From assembly GCA_023459055.1 (NCBI GenBank), contig JAEWVR010000030.1, forward strand, positions 26,495 through 90,494: a stretch of 64,000 bases of DNA, in the 5' to 3' direction. The DNA comes from Fibrobacterota bacterium (GTDB taxonomy: Bacteria; Fibrobacterota; Chitinivibrionia; Chitinivibrionales; Chitinispirillaceae). A model generated the notes under the pieces. It saw only the letters and a list, made by a program, of their open reading frames with translations, ran no database searches and had not been told where the DNA came from. Positions 52,889 to 62,069 of the stretch are shown here, one piece after another. The position numbers and the translations under genes were made by a program. The first letter of the stretch is position 1. The number at the start of each line of letters is the position of its first letter.

Positions 52889-54613
52889 ATGGAGAATCCG
52901 GGTACAATAAAAGAAAATGAAAACGGGGGTGAGTCAACTCCGGTTGTGTCTAATTTTATCCGAGAGGCAATAAAAGAGGATATTAAAAGCGGCAGATTCG
53001 GCGGAAAGGTAATAACACGTTTTCCACCTGAGCCAAATGGGCATTTACATATCGGCCATGCAAAAGCAATCTGTATTGATTTCGGTATGGCAATGGAATT
53101 CGGTGGTCATTGCAATCTGCGTTATGATGATACCAATCCGTCAAAAGAGGAGCAGGAGTACGTTGACGCAATAGAAGCGGATGTCCGCTGGCTTGGTTTT
53201 GACTGGGGAAACAATCTCTTTTATGCTTCATCGTATTTTGACAAAATGTATCAATGGGCGCTTCAGCTCATTAAGGCCGGGAAAGCGTATGTGGATGAGC
53301 TTACACCCGAGCAGGTACGCGAGTATCGCGGTACATTGACACAATCGGGAAAAAACAGCCCGTATCGGGACCGGTCTGTTGAAGAGAATCTGGACCTGTT
53401 CGAACGTATGAAGAATGGTGAATTTCCGGATGGCTCAAAAACACTACGTGCAAAAATCGATATGGCAAGTCCAAATATCAATATGCGTGATCCTGTTATG
53501 TATCGTATCATGAATGCACCGCATCACAGAACTGGTACTACCTGGAAAATCTACCCTATGTACGACTGGGCACATGGTCTTGAGGATTCAATTGAGGGGG
53601 TAACACATTCTCTCTGTTCACTGGAATATGAGGATCACCGCCCTCTGTACGACTGGTTTCTTGATCAGTTGGGAATATATCATCCGCAGCAGATGGAATT
53701 CGCACGTTTGAATCTTACCTATACGGTTATGAGCAAACGTAAACTGCTTGAACTTGTAAAGAACAAGTATGTGAGCGACTGGGATGATCCGAGAATGCCG
53801 ACGCTGGCAGGTCTCAGACGTAAAGGATATACACCCGAATCAATACGGAATTTTTGTGAGCGCATTGGTGTCGCAAAACGTGATAGTATTGTTGATATTG
53901 CACTTCTTGAACATTGTCTGCGTGAAGACCTTAATAAAAAGGCGCTCAGGGCGATGGCAGTGTTAAACCCTGTTAAGGTGATTATTGACAATTACCCTGA
54001 AGGTCAGACTGAGGAGCTTGACGCTATCAATAATCCTGAGGATCAGAGTGCGGGAAGCAGAAAAGTTCCGTTCTCCCGTGAACTTTACATCGAGAGAGAT
54101 GATTTCATGGAAGAACCGCCTAAAAAGTTCTTTCGTTTGGCACCGGGTCGTGAAGTACGTTTGCGTTATGCATATTTTATTACATGTACAAGTGTAGAGA
54201 AGGATCCATCAAGCGGAGAAATTACTGTTCTTCATTGTAGTTATGATCCTGCAACAAAGGGTGGATCTTCCCCTGACGGGCGTTCACCAAAGGCAACGAT
54301 TCACTGGGTATCGGCTGCGTATGCAAAAAATGCAGAGGTTCGGCTCTATGATAAACTTTTTTCAAGTGAAGATCCAAACACTTCACCGGATGGAAATTTT
54401 TTGAGCAACCTTAATCCTGATTCACTAAAAGTAAATACTATCTGTAAAATTGAGCCATCACTTGCAAACGCAAAAGCTGGTGATCGTTTTCAGTTTGAGC
54501 GCATTGGTTACTTTTGTGTTGATCCGGATACGACTGCCGGAAATGTCGTTTTTAACAGAACTGTATCTCTTAAGGATGAGTGGGCAAAAATTACAAAAAG
54601 AGAACAGAAATAG
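52889..54613 (+). CDS. glnS: Glutamine-tRNA ligase
   Basis: A 574-residue class I synthetase. The HIGH motif is exact (PPEPNGHLHIGHAK, HIGH at 54-57) and the KMSKS-type motif is MSKRK (281-285). The C-terminal beta-barrel anticodon-binding domains are present. A GlnS in addition to GltX means direct charging of tRNA-Gln rather than the transamidation route alone. Confidence 0.96.
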   Translation: MENPGTIKENENGGESTPVVSNFIREAIKEDIKSGRFGGKVITRFPPEPNGHLHIGHAKAICIDFGMAMEFGGHCNLRYDDTNPSKEEQEYVDAIEADVRWLGFDWGNNLFYASSYFDKMYQWALQLIKAGKAYVDELTPEQVREYRGTLTQSGKNSPYRDRSVEENLDLFERMKNGEFPDGSKTLRAKIDMASPNINMRDPVMYRIMNAPHHRTGTTWKIYPMYDWAHGLEDSIEGVTHSLCSLEYEDHRPLYDWFLDQLGIYHPQQMEFARLNLTYTVMSKRKLLELVKNKYVSDWDDPRMPTLAGLRRKGYTPESIRNFCERIGVAKRDSIVDIALLEHCLREDLNKKALRAMAVLNPVKVIIDNYPEGQTEELDAINNPEDQSAGSRKVPFSRELYIERDDFMEEPPKKFFRLAPGREVRLRYAYFITCTSVEKDPSSGEITVLHCSYDPATKGGSSPDGRSPKATIHWVSAAYAKNAEVRLYDKLFSSEDPNTSPDGNFLSNLNPDSLKVNTICKIEPSLANAKAGDRFQFERIGYFCVDPDTTAGNVVFNRTVSLKDEWAKITKREQK

Positions 54614-54632
54614 GATTTTGACAACACCATGC

Positions 54633-54665
54633 AAGTGTAAGATTGTCTAATAGACGGTTACACTT
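54633..54665. terminator. Stem-loop after glnS
   Basis: AAGTGTAA and TTACACTT form an 8-bp stem that encloses a smaller GTC/GAC stem, 20 bases after the glnS stop. There is no U run. Confidence 0.5.
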
Positions 54666-54767
54666 TACGCGGCGGATTGGTAATGTGATGTAATAGCAGT
54701 GTATAGGACTCGTAACAGGTCACTTGTCACTCGTTACGTGTTCCATACAAACAGGAGTGAGTATAAA

Positions 54768-56402
54768 TTGTTAACAGCCAATAATATTACGCTTTCATTT
54801 GGTAAGCGTATTCTTTTCAAAGATGTCAATCTTAAGTTTGTACCCGGTAACTGTTATGGTCTGATCGGTGCGAATGGTTCCGGAAAATCAACATTTCTGA
54901 AAATTCTTTCCGGCGAATTAGAACCATCAAATGGCGAAATAATAATCGGCCCGAATATGCGTCTTGCAGTGCTCAGGCAGGATCAGTTTGCATTTGATGA
55001 TCTGCTGGTAATGGACACGGTGATTATGGGTCACAAAGCACTCTATGATGTCCTTAAGGAACGTGAGGTGCTTTACGCGAAAGCAGAGATGACGGAAGAT
55101 GATGGAATCAGGGCATCTGAACTTGAGATGGCTGTTGCCGACATGAATGGCTGGGAAGCCGAATCTGATGCCGGTTCGCTTTTGAACGGACTTGGCATTG
55201 ACGAGTCACTCCATTCGAAATACATGAGAGAACTTGAGGCTGGTCAGAAAGTTCGCGTTCTTCTTGCGCAAGCACTTTTCGGAAATCCCGATATCCTCCT
55301 TCTTGATGAACCGACAAACAATCTGGATCTTGAATCAATCAACTGGCTTGAAGAATTTCTTTACAGATTTGAAAATACGGTTATTGTTGTTTCTCATGAT
55401 CGTCACTTTCTTAATAAGGTCTGCACTCATATCGCTGATATTGACTATTCAAAAATAATGCTGTATGTTGGTAACTATGACTTCTGGTATCAGGCAAGTC
55501 AGCTTGCTCAGAATCAGCGAAAGAATGAGAATAAAAAGAAAGAAGAGAAAATGGCGGAACTGAAAGAATTTATTGCACGATTCAGTTCCAATGCGTCAAA
55601 AGCCCGTCAGGCAACATCTCGTAAGCGTCTTCTTGAGACTATAACACTCGATGAGATGCCATTGTCTTCACGTAAATTTCCTTTTGTTAATTTTAAGCCC
55701 GATCGCGAATGCGGTAAGAATGTTTTACTAATAGAGAATATAAGTAAAACGATTGATGGTACAAAGGTAATTGACAATTTCAGCCTGACAATAAACAGGG
55801 GTGACAAAATTGTTTTTATTGGTCCAAGTACCGTTGCAAAAACAACGCTATTCCAGATTCTCGCAAAAGAAATTGAACCGGATGAAGGAACGGTAACCTG
55901 GGGTGTAACAATCACACCATCATACTTTCCCAAAGAAAACAGTGAATACTTTCAAAAAGATATCAGTGTCTTTGACTGGCTTTGTCAATATACAAAAAGT
56001 TCTGATATGACATATGTGCGTGGATTTCTTGGAAGAATGCTGTTTTCCGGTGACGAATCCATGAAAGCGGTCAATGTTCTGAGCGGAGGTGAACGGGTTC
56101 GCTGCATGTTGTCGAAAATGATGCTCAGCGGGGCAAATGTGCTTATGCTTGATGAGCCTACTAACCATCTTGATCTTGAATCCATCTCAGCACTCAATGA
56201 GGGATTAACCGAGTATCCCGAGGTGATCCTCTTTACATCACATGATCACCAGTTTGTCAATACAATTGCAAATCGCATCGTAGAACTGACACCATCAGGA
56301 ATTATCGACCGTATCATGTCCTTTGATGACTACATGGCAGATCCTGATGTACAAAAAGTTCGCGATAAAATGTATAAAGGCCACCTGAGAATGAGTCTGT
56401 AG
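54768..56402 (+). CDS. ABC-F family ATPase (YbiT-like)
   Basis: A 544-residue soluble protein with two ATP-binding cassettes and no membrane part; ABC-F proteins act on the ribosome in translation control. The first cassette has Walker A GANGSGKST and signature ELEAGQKVR with LLLDEPTNNLD. The second has GPSTVAKTT, where Ala replaces the last Gly of the Walker A motif, then LSGGERVR and MLDEPTNHLD. A TTG start at 54768 is chosen because GGAG lies 10 bases ahead and conserved sequence (LTANNITLSFG) begins there; an ATG 23 codons upstream lacks both. Confidence 0.88.
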   Translation: MLTANNITLSFGKRILFKDVNLKFVPGNCYGLIGANGSGKSTFLKILSGELEPSNGEIIIGPNMRLAVLRQDQFAFDDLLVMDTVIMGHKALYDVLKEREVLYAKAEMTEDDGIRASELEMAVADMNGWEAESDAGSLLNGLGIDESLHSKYMRELEAGQKVRVLLAQALFGNPDILLLDEPTNNLDLESINWLEEFLYRFENTVIVVSHDRHFLNKVCTHIADIDYSKIMLYVGNYDFWYQASQLAQNQRKNENKKKEEKMAELKEFIARFSSNASKARQATSRKRLLETITLDEMPLSSRKFPFVNFKPDRECGKNVLLIENISKTIDGTKVIDNFSLTINRGDKIVFIGPSTVAKTTLFQILAKEIEPDEGTVTWGVTITPSYFPKENSEYFQKDISVFDWLCQYTKSSDMTYVRGFLGRMLFSGDESMKAVNVLSGGERVRCMLSKMMLSGANVLMLDEPTNHLDLESISALNEGLTEYPEVILFTSHDHQFVNTIANRIVELTPSGIIDRIMSFDDYMADPDVQKVRDKMYKGHLRMSL

Positions 56403-56412
56403 AATTAATACA

Positions 56413-56443
56413 GAAATTGCATGTCGTAAAGACATGCAATTTC
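56413..56443. terminator. 13-bp stem-loop after the ABC-F gene
   Basis: GAAATTGCATGTC and GACATGCAATTTC form a perfect 13-bp stem with loop GTAAA, 10 bases after the stop codon. The U tail is weak. Confidence 0.65.
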
Positions 56444-56492
56444 AGCATATCTCAACCTTCTTAACCTTAACCTCAACCTCTCTTAAACTACT

Positions 56493-57494
56493 ATGATTGA
56501 ATTATCTGCTGAACAGCTTGCATCACTTCGAATAACCAGATTTATCTTCCATGTCATTCATCATGGTGCGGATGAACCTGAATACCTCAATGAGATCGAT
56601 ATCGGTGAATTTGAACCGTTTTTTCTTGATAGAATAAAAAGTATTCTCAAGGGAACACCCTACGAGTTTAATCCGCATGCGGAAGTCTGCAGTATCCTTC
56701 AGGATATCTCTGATGATCCCTCGGAATTTATCGAGAAATCACGACAGCTCGCGGTAAGTCTTCATTCGCACGGCCTTGATGACAAGCGGATAAAAAAAGG
56801 TGTTATGATTCTTATGTCAATTGTGACCCTTGAGAAGGAGCTCTTCGCAATCATTAAATACGAACACGACCAGGTACTTCGTTACCGCACTGAAGGTGCA
56901 AAGGTAATTCTTGAGAATGTTGCAGATACGTTTACTCAGTCGCCGGATGCAATGCAGAAAGCTGCCCTGATTGATATGTCTGATGAAAAACCTGTTGTCA
57001 TGGTGCTTGATAGAAATGTAAAAGGCGGAATCAGTGGTTTCTTTCAGGGCTTTTTAAATGTAAAGCGTGCCAAAAGTGAACGTGAAATGACCGAGGCTCT
57101 TATTGATGTTGTACGAAATACATCACACAAACATGCCGAAGAGCTGCCGCGGGACTTTGCCGCTGATATTCAGGTACGGGCTGGAGAATTTTTTGAGCAG
57201 GATGCACCATTCGACAATGATCAGTTCTTCGATAAGGTGTTTGGTCCGGATGTAAGTGAAGATGTAAAAAGCACCTATCGTCACTATTTACAAAAAGAGG
57301 ACCTGGCAAACGAACAGTTCTATCTCGATCGTGAAGCTGCATCAAATGTTAAACGCCGTAAGATAAAGACTGCCGAGGGAATTACGATATACGTTAGTGA
57401 TAAAGGGGCGTCTACACTTCAGATAAGCTATGGACAAAATGGCGATAAGGATGTCATTGTAATTGAGTCAGCGAAGGTCAGGGAAGAGCTTTAA
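56493..57494 (+). CDS. Nucleoid-associated protein NdpA/YejK family
   Basis: A 333-residue cytoplasmic protein beginning with LRITRFIFHVIHHGADEPEYL, the pattern of the 37-kDa nucleoid-associated protein family, and including an RGISGFF-like KGGISGFFQGFL segment and a C-terminal KTAEGITIYV strand. E. coli YejK binds DNA and the topoisomerases. The family match rests on these segments and the length. It is not in an operon with the ABC-F gene, as a stem-loop lies between. Confidence 0.8.
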   Translation: MIELSAEQLASLRITRFIFHVIHHGADEPEYLNEIDIGEFEPFFLDRIKSILKGTPYEFNPHAEVCSILQDISDDPSEFIEKSRQLAVSLHSHGLDDKRIKKGVMILMSIVTLEKELFAIIKYEHDQVLRYRTEGAKVILENVADTFTQSPDAMQKAALIDMSDEKPVVMVLDRNVKGGISGFFQGFLNVKRAKSEREMTEALIDVVRNTSHKHAEELPRDFAADIQVRAGEFFEQDAPFDNDQFFDKVFGPDVSEDVKSTYRHYLQKEDLANEQFYLDREAASNVKRRKIKTAEGITIYVSDKGASTLQISYGQNGDKDVIVIESAKVREEL

Positions 57495-57504
57495 TGGTGT
57501 ATTA

Positions 57505-57645
57505 TTAAAAACAAGCTATAAATTGAACCATGAATAAATTTACCATGTTTTCCAGATTCGAAATCATATCAGTCGCAATATCAGAAAGTTCAGAGCTATC
57601 TCCGATACTCCAAAGTAATGTGTGAGTATCGAGAAGCAATTTCAT
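57505..57645 (-). pseudogene. Truncated VapC/PIN-domain toxin
   Basis: A 46-residue frame, MKLLLDTHTLLWSIGDSSEL..., has the start of PIN-domain toxins with the first catalytic Asp (LLLDTHTLLW), but ends where about 80 more residues with the other acidic residues should follow. Its ATG overlaps the antitoxin stop (ATGA), the usual arrangement. The reading frame after about residue 34 is no longer PIN-like (NLFMVQFIACF), which points to deletion or rearrangement. Confidence 0.75.
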
Positions 57646-57881
57646 TTAAGATTTAGAAAGTCATTGGTGGAAAATTTAAATTTATCATCAAATTTTATTG
57701 AAATTTTTCCATCTAAAATGCCTATACGGCGCTTCGAATCTTTCACTTTTGAATAAGGAACTATCATAGCAACTGGTTTTTTACGCCTTCCATCAAGAAT
57801 TCCAATGTTAGTCCCCTTATTCACCTCAATAAGAAGCTTATCAAAAGATGTTTCAATGTCTTTAATTTTAACTGTTTTCAT
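57642..57881 (-). CDS. Phd/YefM-type antitoxin
   Basis: A 79-residue antitoxin. The N-terminal MKTVKIKDIETSFDKLLIEVNKG fits the Phd/YefM DNA-binding fold (VKIKDAKTHFSKLL-like), followed by IGILDGRRKKPVAMIVPY. The C-terminal part, which would wrap the toxin, follows. The toxin reading frame overlaps its stop codon by four bases, so it is an antitoxin with a now broken toxin partner. Confidence 0.8.
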   Translation of the reverse strand: MKTVKIKDIETSFDKLLIEVNKGTNIGILDGRRKKPVAMIVPYSKVKDSKRRIGILDGKISIKFDDKFKFSTNDFLNLK

Positions 57882-58620
57882 AATATCATTATAATTAATT
57901 TTCCAAGGTGAGTCAAAGTATTTTAAAAAAATGTTCTTTGTAACCAGCAGCTTATGTATACACTGTTATATTGTTTGATGTAGCATATATATAATTCCCT
58001 AAATAAGAAAACCTTATCAGACGAATCTGACAAGGTTTTCTTTGCGAAACAGGCTTATCCGCTAAAATTTATTTTTCTGAAAAAGATAGTTTCTTTCTTG
58101 AAACAACGATCAGCATAAGTGCACCTGCAACAAACCTGATCCTAACCATAACTAACCATTTATTGATTATTAACAATTTTGGTTCTTGTTAACATCAAAA
58201 TACATTAATATAAGATGTTATCAAACACAATTTTAATCAGTGACTTATAATGCTCGTGATTGTCGGAAATCTTTGCAACTGTCCGAAATTATGTTTTTAT
58301 GTAACATGATAAAAAATAATGAAGTGTTACATATTTGCAACGCAGGTGTCGCATTGTTGTGTACTCTTGTAATATAAGAGGTGTAACAATAGCTTGATTG
58401 GTGCAATTAATGATAAAATTCTGTTTGCTATGGAATTATATCTGGAATTGTGATAATAAAACTTCAACAATTTGTTGTAACACACTTGCGGCAATATAGT
58501 ACTATTATCATATTTAATCATAACGTTAATTTAATATTAAAAAACTGAGCGTTTTTTTACTATCGATGCATCTTATAGAGTGAAAATAAAATTTCTTTGA
58601 TTTTTTAAATGAGGTACACT
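57882..58620. other. Intergenic region of 739 bp
   Basis: It contains a terminator-like stem-loop (58007-58040) preceded on the minus strand by a 26-codon frame (58069-58149) without a clear ribosome site. The rest is AT-rich; the right end must hold the promoter of the beta-barrel gene. Confidence 0.5.
58007..58040 (-). terminator. Stem-loop with U-rich tail on the minus strand
   Basis: A 15-bp stem with one mismatch closes around a CGAA loop. Read leftward it is followed by TTATTT, an intrinsic-terminator pattern. It suggests a short or decayed minus-strand transcript to its right. Confidence 0.65.
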
Positions 58621-59187
58621 ATGAAAAACTGTATTTTTCCTGTTCTGGTAATTGTCTCACTATTAAGTAATTCCTTATTTGCAGCGGATCTTTCTGAGAA
58701 CAATGCGCACAAATCTCCTCTGACGACGTATTCCGGTGGTATTGGTTTTGGCGCTGTTATGGCCGTAAATGATGAACTTAAAGATTATTCAGAGAATTTT
58801 ATGAAATTATCGTTTGTTAATATGCTCTACTTCAGGGATAAGGTTTCCTTCTTTTTTGATCTTAACTGGTGTGCGCCCGGTATGAATTTCGGGGGTGATA
58901 TCGGCGTTGATTTTTTTATGTCAACATCTGATATACGACCATTTGTCGGTGCCGGGATAGGTGCTGCATATCTTGATAAAACTGATGACTTTGGAGACAA
59001 TTTTGGCATTTCAGGAACCGTTCATGCGGGGTGTATGTTTGATATAAATGATAACCTGTCAATTCGTTTCAGAGTGCCATTAACAGGAATCAATAACGAC
59101 ACTAAGGACATTACCGTTGGTGCTGATGTCGCATTTATTATTTCTGATAAATTTAAAAGAGTTAGAAAACTGGATTATAATCGCTGA
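58621..59187 (+). CDS. Small outer-membrane beta-barrel protein
   Basis: A 188-residue protein with a signal peptide (about 1-21, ending LFAAD) and alternating hydrophobic strands through the rest (YSGGIGFGAVMAV; GVDFFMS; PFVGAGIGAAYLD), as in OmpA/OmpW-type eight-stranded barrels. GAGG lies 6 bases before the chosen ATG. It ends in basic residues rather than the usual C-terminal Phe. The function is unknown. Confidence 0.75.
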   Translation: MKNCIFPVLVIVSLLSNSLFAADLSENNAHKSPLTTYSGGIGFGAVMAVNDELKDYSENFMKLSFVNMLYFRDKVSFFFDLNWCAPGMNFGGDIGVDFFMSTSDIRPFVGAGIGAAYLDKTDDFGDNFGISGTVHAGCMFDINDNLSIRFRVPLTGINNDTKDITVGADVAFIISDKFKRVRKLDYNR

Positions 59188-59229
59188 GAATTATATACTT
59201 GTGAAAAGGTTATCAAATAGGAGTGCATA

Positions 59230-59763
59230 ATGAAAACTAAAATTATCCCGGTTATGCTGGTGTTAGTCAGTTGTATGATCTGTTTCGCGCAGGGTAACGG
59301 AAATACGACGATAATTCACGGAGTATCGAGTGCTGATGGTAAATCGGATGTCAGTGAGAGAATTCTTGAGGAATGCCTGCAATCACTTCCAAAGAGTAGC
59401 GATCTTTCGCCGGATGTACGTTCCAATACTGCATTTTTAAAGGAAATCAATGGCGATCCGTCACGTAATGAACAGGTTCAGACATTCAGTGCGTCTCTTG
59501 ATATCAATTATATGCTTTACCAGAAGGTCCTGGTCATTGTGGCAACCAGTACCGTACAGGGGCAGGAGCCGGTCATGAAAGTGATGGAAAAAAATCTACG
59601 TCAGTCGAAGCATTTTGAATCAAACAGTTCAAATGGTGATATTTATGCCGGACGTTCACATCGGCAATATTATTTTTCATCTGCAGATGCAGCACGTAAT
59701 GATGTTATCAGGCAGGCAGCAGCCTGGTTGCGTCAGCAGGCATCGGTTGCGTGTTCAAAATAG
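59230..59763 (+). CDS. Exported protein of unknown function
   Basis: A 177-residue protein with a signal peptide (about 1-20, ending ICFAQG). The rest is a mixed alpha-beta domain with a central LVIVATSTVQG strand and a long C-terminal helix (AARNDVIRQAAAWLRQQA). No family is recognised. It is followed by an LpoB-like lipoprotein and a COG3014-like lipoprotein, so it may act with them in the envelope. Confidence 0.65.
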   Translation: MKTKIIPVMLVLVSCMICFAQGNGNTTIIHGVSSADGKSDVSERILEECLQSLPKSSDLSPDVRSNTAFLKEINGDPSRNEQVQTFSASLDINYMLYQKVLVIVATSTVQGQEPVMKVMEKNLRQSKHFESNSSNGDIYAGRSHRQYYFSSADAARNDVIRQAAAWLRQQASVACSK

Positions 59764-59801
59764 GTATGGTTGCTGATATTAACATAAGATGAGGTGTATT
59801 C

Positions 59802-60392
59802 ATGAATAAACTTGTTTTTATCCTGACACTGTTTTTTGTAATAACTGGTTGTTCAACCAAAGTATCAAGAGTCGAGACGTCATCAACAATGGATCTTACC
59901 GGGCGATGGAATGATGCCGATTCAAGACTTGTAGCGGAAGAGTTGATACGGGATTGTCTGTCACATACATGGTTGACAAAATATGATTCAATACTTAGAA
60001 AAAAACCGGTTGTAATTGTTGGAAAAATTGAAAATAAGTCACACGAGCATATAAGCACCCAAACATTTGTCAAGGATATTCAACGGGCGCTGCTTAATAG
60101 CGGACGGGTTGAGTTTGTTGCAGATAAGAATGATCGCGACCAGATTCGTGATGAGAAGACTGATCAGGCATCAAATGCATCTGCACAGACTGCGAAATCG
60201 TCGGGTGAGGAATCCGGTGCTGATCTCATGATGATCGGTACAATAAATACAATTGTTGATCAGGAGGGAAAAAAGGCAGTTGTATTCTATCAGACAAATA
60301 TGGAAATGGTTGAAATTGAAAGCCATAAAACAGTATGGATTGGTGAAAAGAAAATCAAAAAATATGTTGAACGCACAAATACAAAATTCTAA
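59802..60392 (+). CDS. LpoB-like penicillin-binding-protein activator lipoprotein
   Basis: A 196-residue lipoprotein with lipobox VITGC (Cys17). The mature domain reads KPVVIVGKIENKSHEHISTQTF and SGRVEFVADKNDRDQIRDEK, then GADLMMIGTINTI, matching the LpoB/COG3417 domain that reaches through peptidoglycan to activate PBP1B. No PBP gene is in the window. An LpoB homologue beside a COG3014 protein is a known pairing. Confidence 0.8.
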   Translation: MNKLVFILTLFFVITGCSTKVSRVETSSTMDLTGRWNDADSRLVAEELIRDCLSHTWLTKYDSILRKKPVVIVGKIENKSHEHISTQTFVKDIQRALLNSGRVEFVADKNDRDQIRDEKTDQASNASAQTAKSSGEESGADLMMIGTINTIVDQEGKKAVVFYQTNMEMVEIESHKTVWIGEKKIKKYVERTNTKF

Positions 60393-60410
60393 TCAATAAT
60401 TGCTTATAAA

Positions 60411-60434
60411 CACAGGACTAACGTGTGTCCTGTG
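60411..60434. terminator. Stem-loop after the LpoB-like gene
   Basis: CACAGGAC and GTCCTGTG form a perfect 8-bp stem with an 8-base loop in the 116-bp gap before the next gene. No U run follows, so it may only attenuate. Confidence 0.5.
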
Positions 60435-60508
60435 CCGTTAATTGCCGTTATTAATCGCGTTTCTTTTGTTTGTCAATATAACCGGAATAATCCTGATAGT
60501 AAAAGGTT

Positions 60509-61957
60509 ATGCTAAAAGCATTCTTACATATTTTCATTTATATGATAACTATACTGCTTTTCTCATGTGCATCACGAAGTGCTATCAGGTTTGAGAAATA
60601 TTCCGGGTTGATTGCAACCGAAAATTATTCCGACATTATACATTCTTTAAAAAAATCGCCTAAGCTCTATGGAAAAACCAATGAGTTTCTTTACAATATG
60701 GATATAGGTACGTTGTATCATTACAGCGGAGCGTATGATTCAAGTAACGGCTATCTGCTTCGTGCGGCTGATATCTACGATCAACTTTTTACTCGTTCTG
60801 TCACCAATGAGGCCCTTTCGTTTTTAACAAATGACAATGTCCGGCCATACCGGAGCAAACCATTTGAACTCACGATGCTGCATCAGATGATCGCTTTCAA
60901 TTTCTGTGCATTACAGAACGTTGAGGATGCGCTTGTCGAAACGCGGAAAATGCAGCTCTACTTTAATGAGTGGGAGCGAAAAGCCGGGAAGGATGAGGAT
61001 GTCTATACAAACGATCCGATGTTCCATCTCGTTTCGTCCATGTTGTATGATGCAAAAGGGGAATCAAGCGATGCGATGATCTCGCTGTTTAAATCTATCA
61101 ACGCATTTAATAACGGTCCCATCGCATTACCCTCGGAATTAAATGATTATGCCTGGAATATGTTTACATTGAATAACAGGGATAACGATAAAAAACTTTT
61201 GAATCTTAAGTCGCCAATATCTGATGCAACCGGTAAACTATCCAATAATGAAACTGAAATAATTGTTGTATTATTTGGCGGCAGGGGACCTGTTCTTGAT
61301 GAAACGGTGTGGTGGGGGACTTATGTACGGGACGGATTGCTTATTTTACATTATCGAAATCCAAATGGAGATACAACAACTGTTACCTGGCCGGCACCAC
61401 CGTTACCGGAACGCGAACTTGTCAAAGCAGAAAATGGCGAAAAGACGAAATCGGGCACAACATTTCATTTGAAAATCGCAGTTCCGTCTTTAAAAGTTAT
61501 TGAATCTGAGACAAAAACATTCAGTGTCAAGTGTTCATCACATGAGTCTTCATATCAGTCCATGATTATTAACGATTTTGAAAGTCAAATGCAGTATTAC
61601 CTTGAAAATACTAAAAATAGCACAATTACAAGGACGGCTATAAGGGCTGTGTTGCGGACTATTGCTGCAGAGAAAACAAAGAAGAAGCTCGAGACTGATT
61701 CTCCTCTTGCAAATCTACTTGTCAATATCGGAACTGATGTGCTTACTGATCAATTGGAAAAAGCAGATACAAGAAATTGTTTCTTTTTACCAAAAACGGT
61801 ACAAATTGTCAGAATACCTGTTAAAGCCGGAGTTCAGCAATCATTGGAAATTGCAGCGTTGGACAAAAACGGAGCAATTATAAAGGATAAAAAAATAACA
61901 GGGATAACGCTTGCAAAAAACGAAAAAAGATTTATTTTTTATACATCGTTAAATTGA
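60509..61957 (+). CDS. COG3014-like lipoprotein
   Basis: A 482-residue lipoprotein with lipobox LLFSCAS (Cys near 20). Residues about 30-230 form TPR-like helices (NEFLYNMDIGTLYHYSGAYDSSNGYLLRAADIYDQ, described by its ends), and the C-terminal half is beta-rich. Length and layout match the COG3014 proteins that travel with LpoB and YcfL in many Proteobacteria. Its function is unknown; envelope assembly is likely. Confidence 0.7.
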   Translation: MLKAFLHIFIYMITILLFSCASRSAIRFEKYSGLIATENYSDIIHSLKKSPKLYGKTNEFLYNMDIGTLYHYSGAYDSSNGYLLRAADIYDQLFTRSVTNEALSFLTNDNVRPYRSKPFELTMLHQMIAFNFCALQNVEDALVETRKMQLYFNEWERKAGKDEDVYTNDPMFHLVSSMLYDAKGESSDAMISLFKSINAFNNGPIALPSELNDYAWNMFTLNNRDNDKKLLNLKSPISDATGKLSNNETEIIVVLFGGRGPVLDETVWWGTYVRDGLLILHYRNPNGDTTTVTWPAPPLPERELVKAENGEKTKSGTTFHLKIAVPSLKVIESETKTFSVKCSSHESSYQSMIINDFESQMQYYLENTKNSTITRTAIRAVLRTIAAEKTKKKLETDSPLANLLVNIGTDVLTDQLEKADTRNCFFLPKTVQIVRIPVKAGVQQSLEIAALDKNGAIIKDKKITGITLAKNEKRFIFYTSLN

Positions 61958-62069
61958 TTCTACGGGGTTGTTTTGTTTGTTACAATAATGTATACTAATG
62001 TTTTCTTTGAAGTAAATTTGTTGATTCTAAGTTTTTACAATTAATTTTAATTCCTAACGGGAGGGTTCT

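Noticed and set aside
54704..54742. Repeated GTAAC/TCACT motifs before the ABC-F gene
   Set aside because: Short, imperfect and without a second copy elsewhere in the window.
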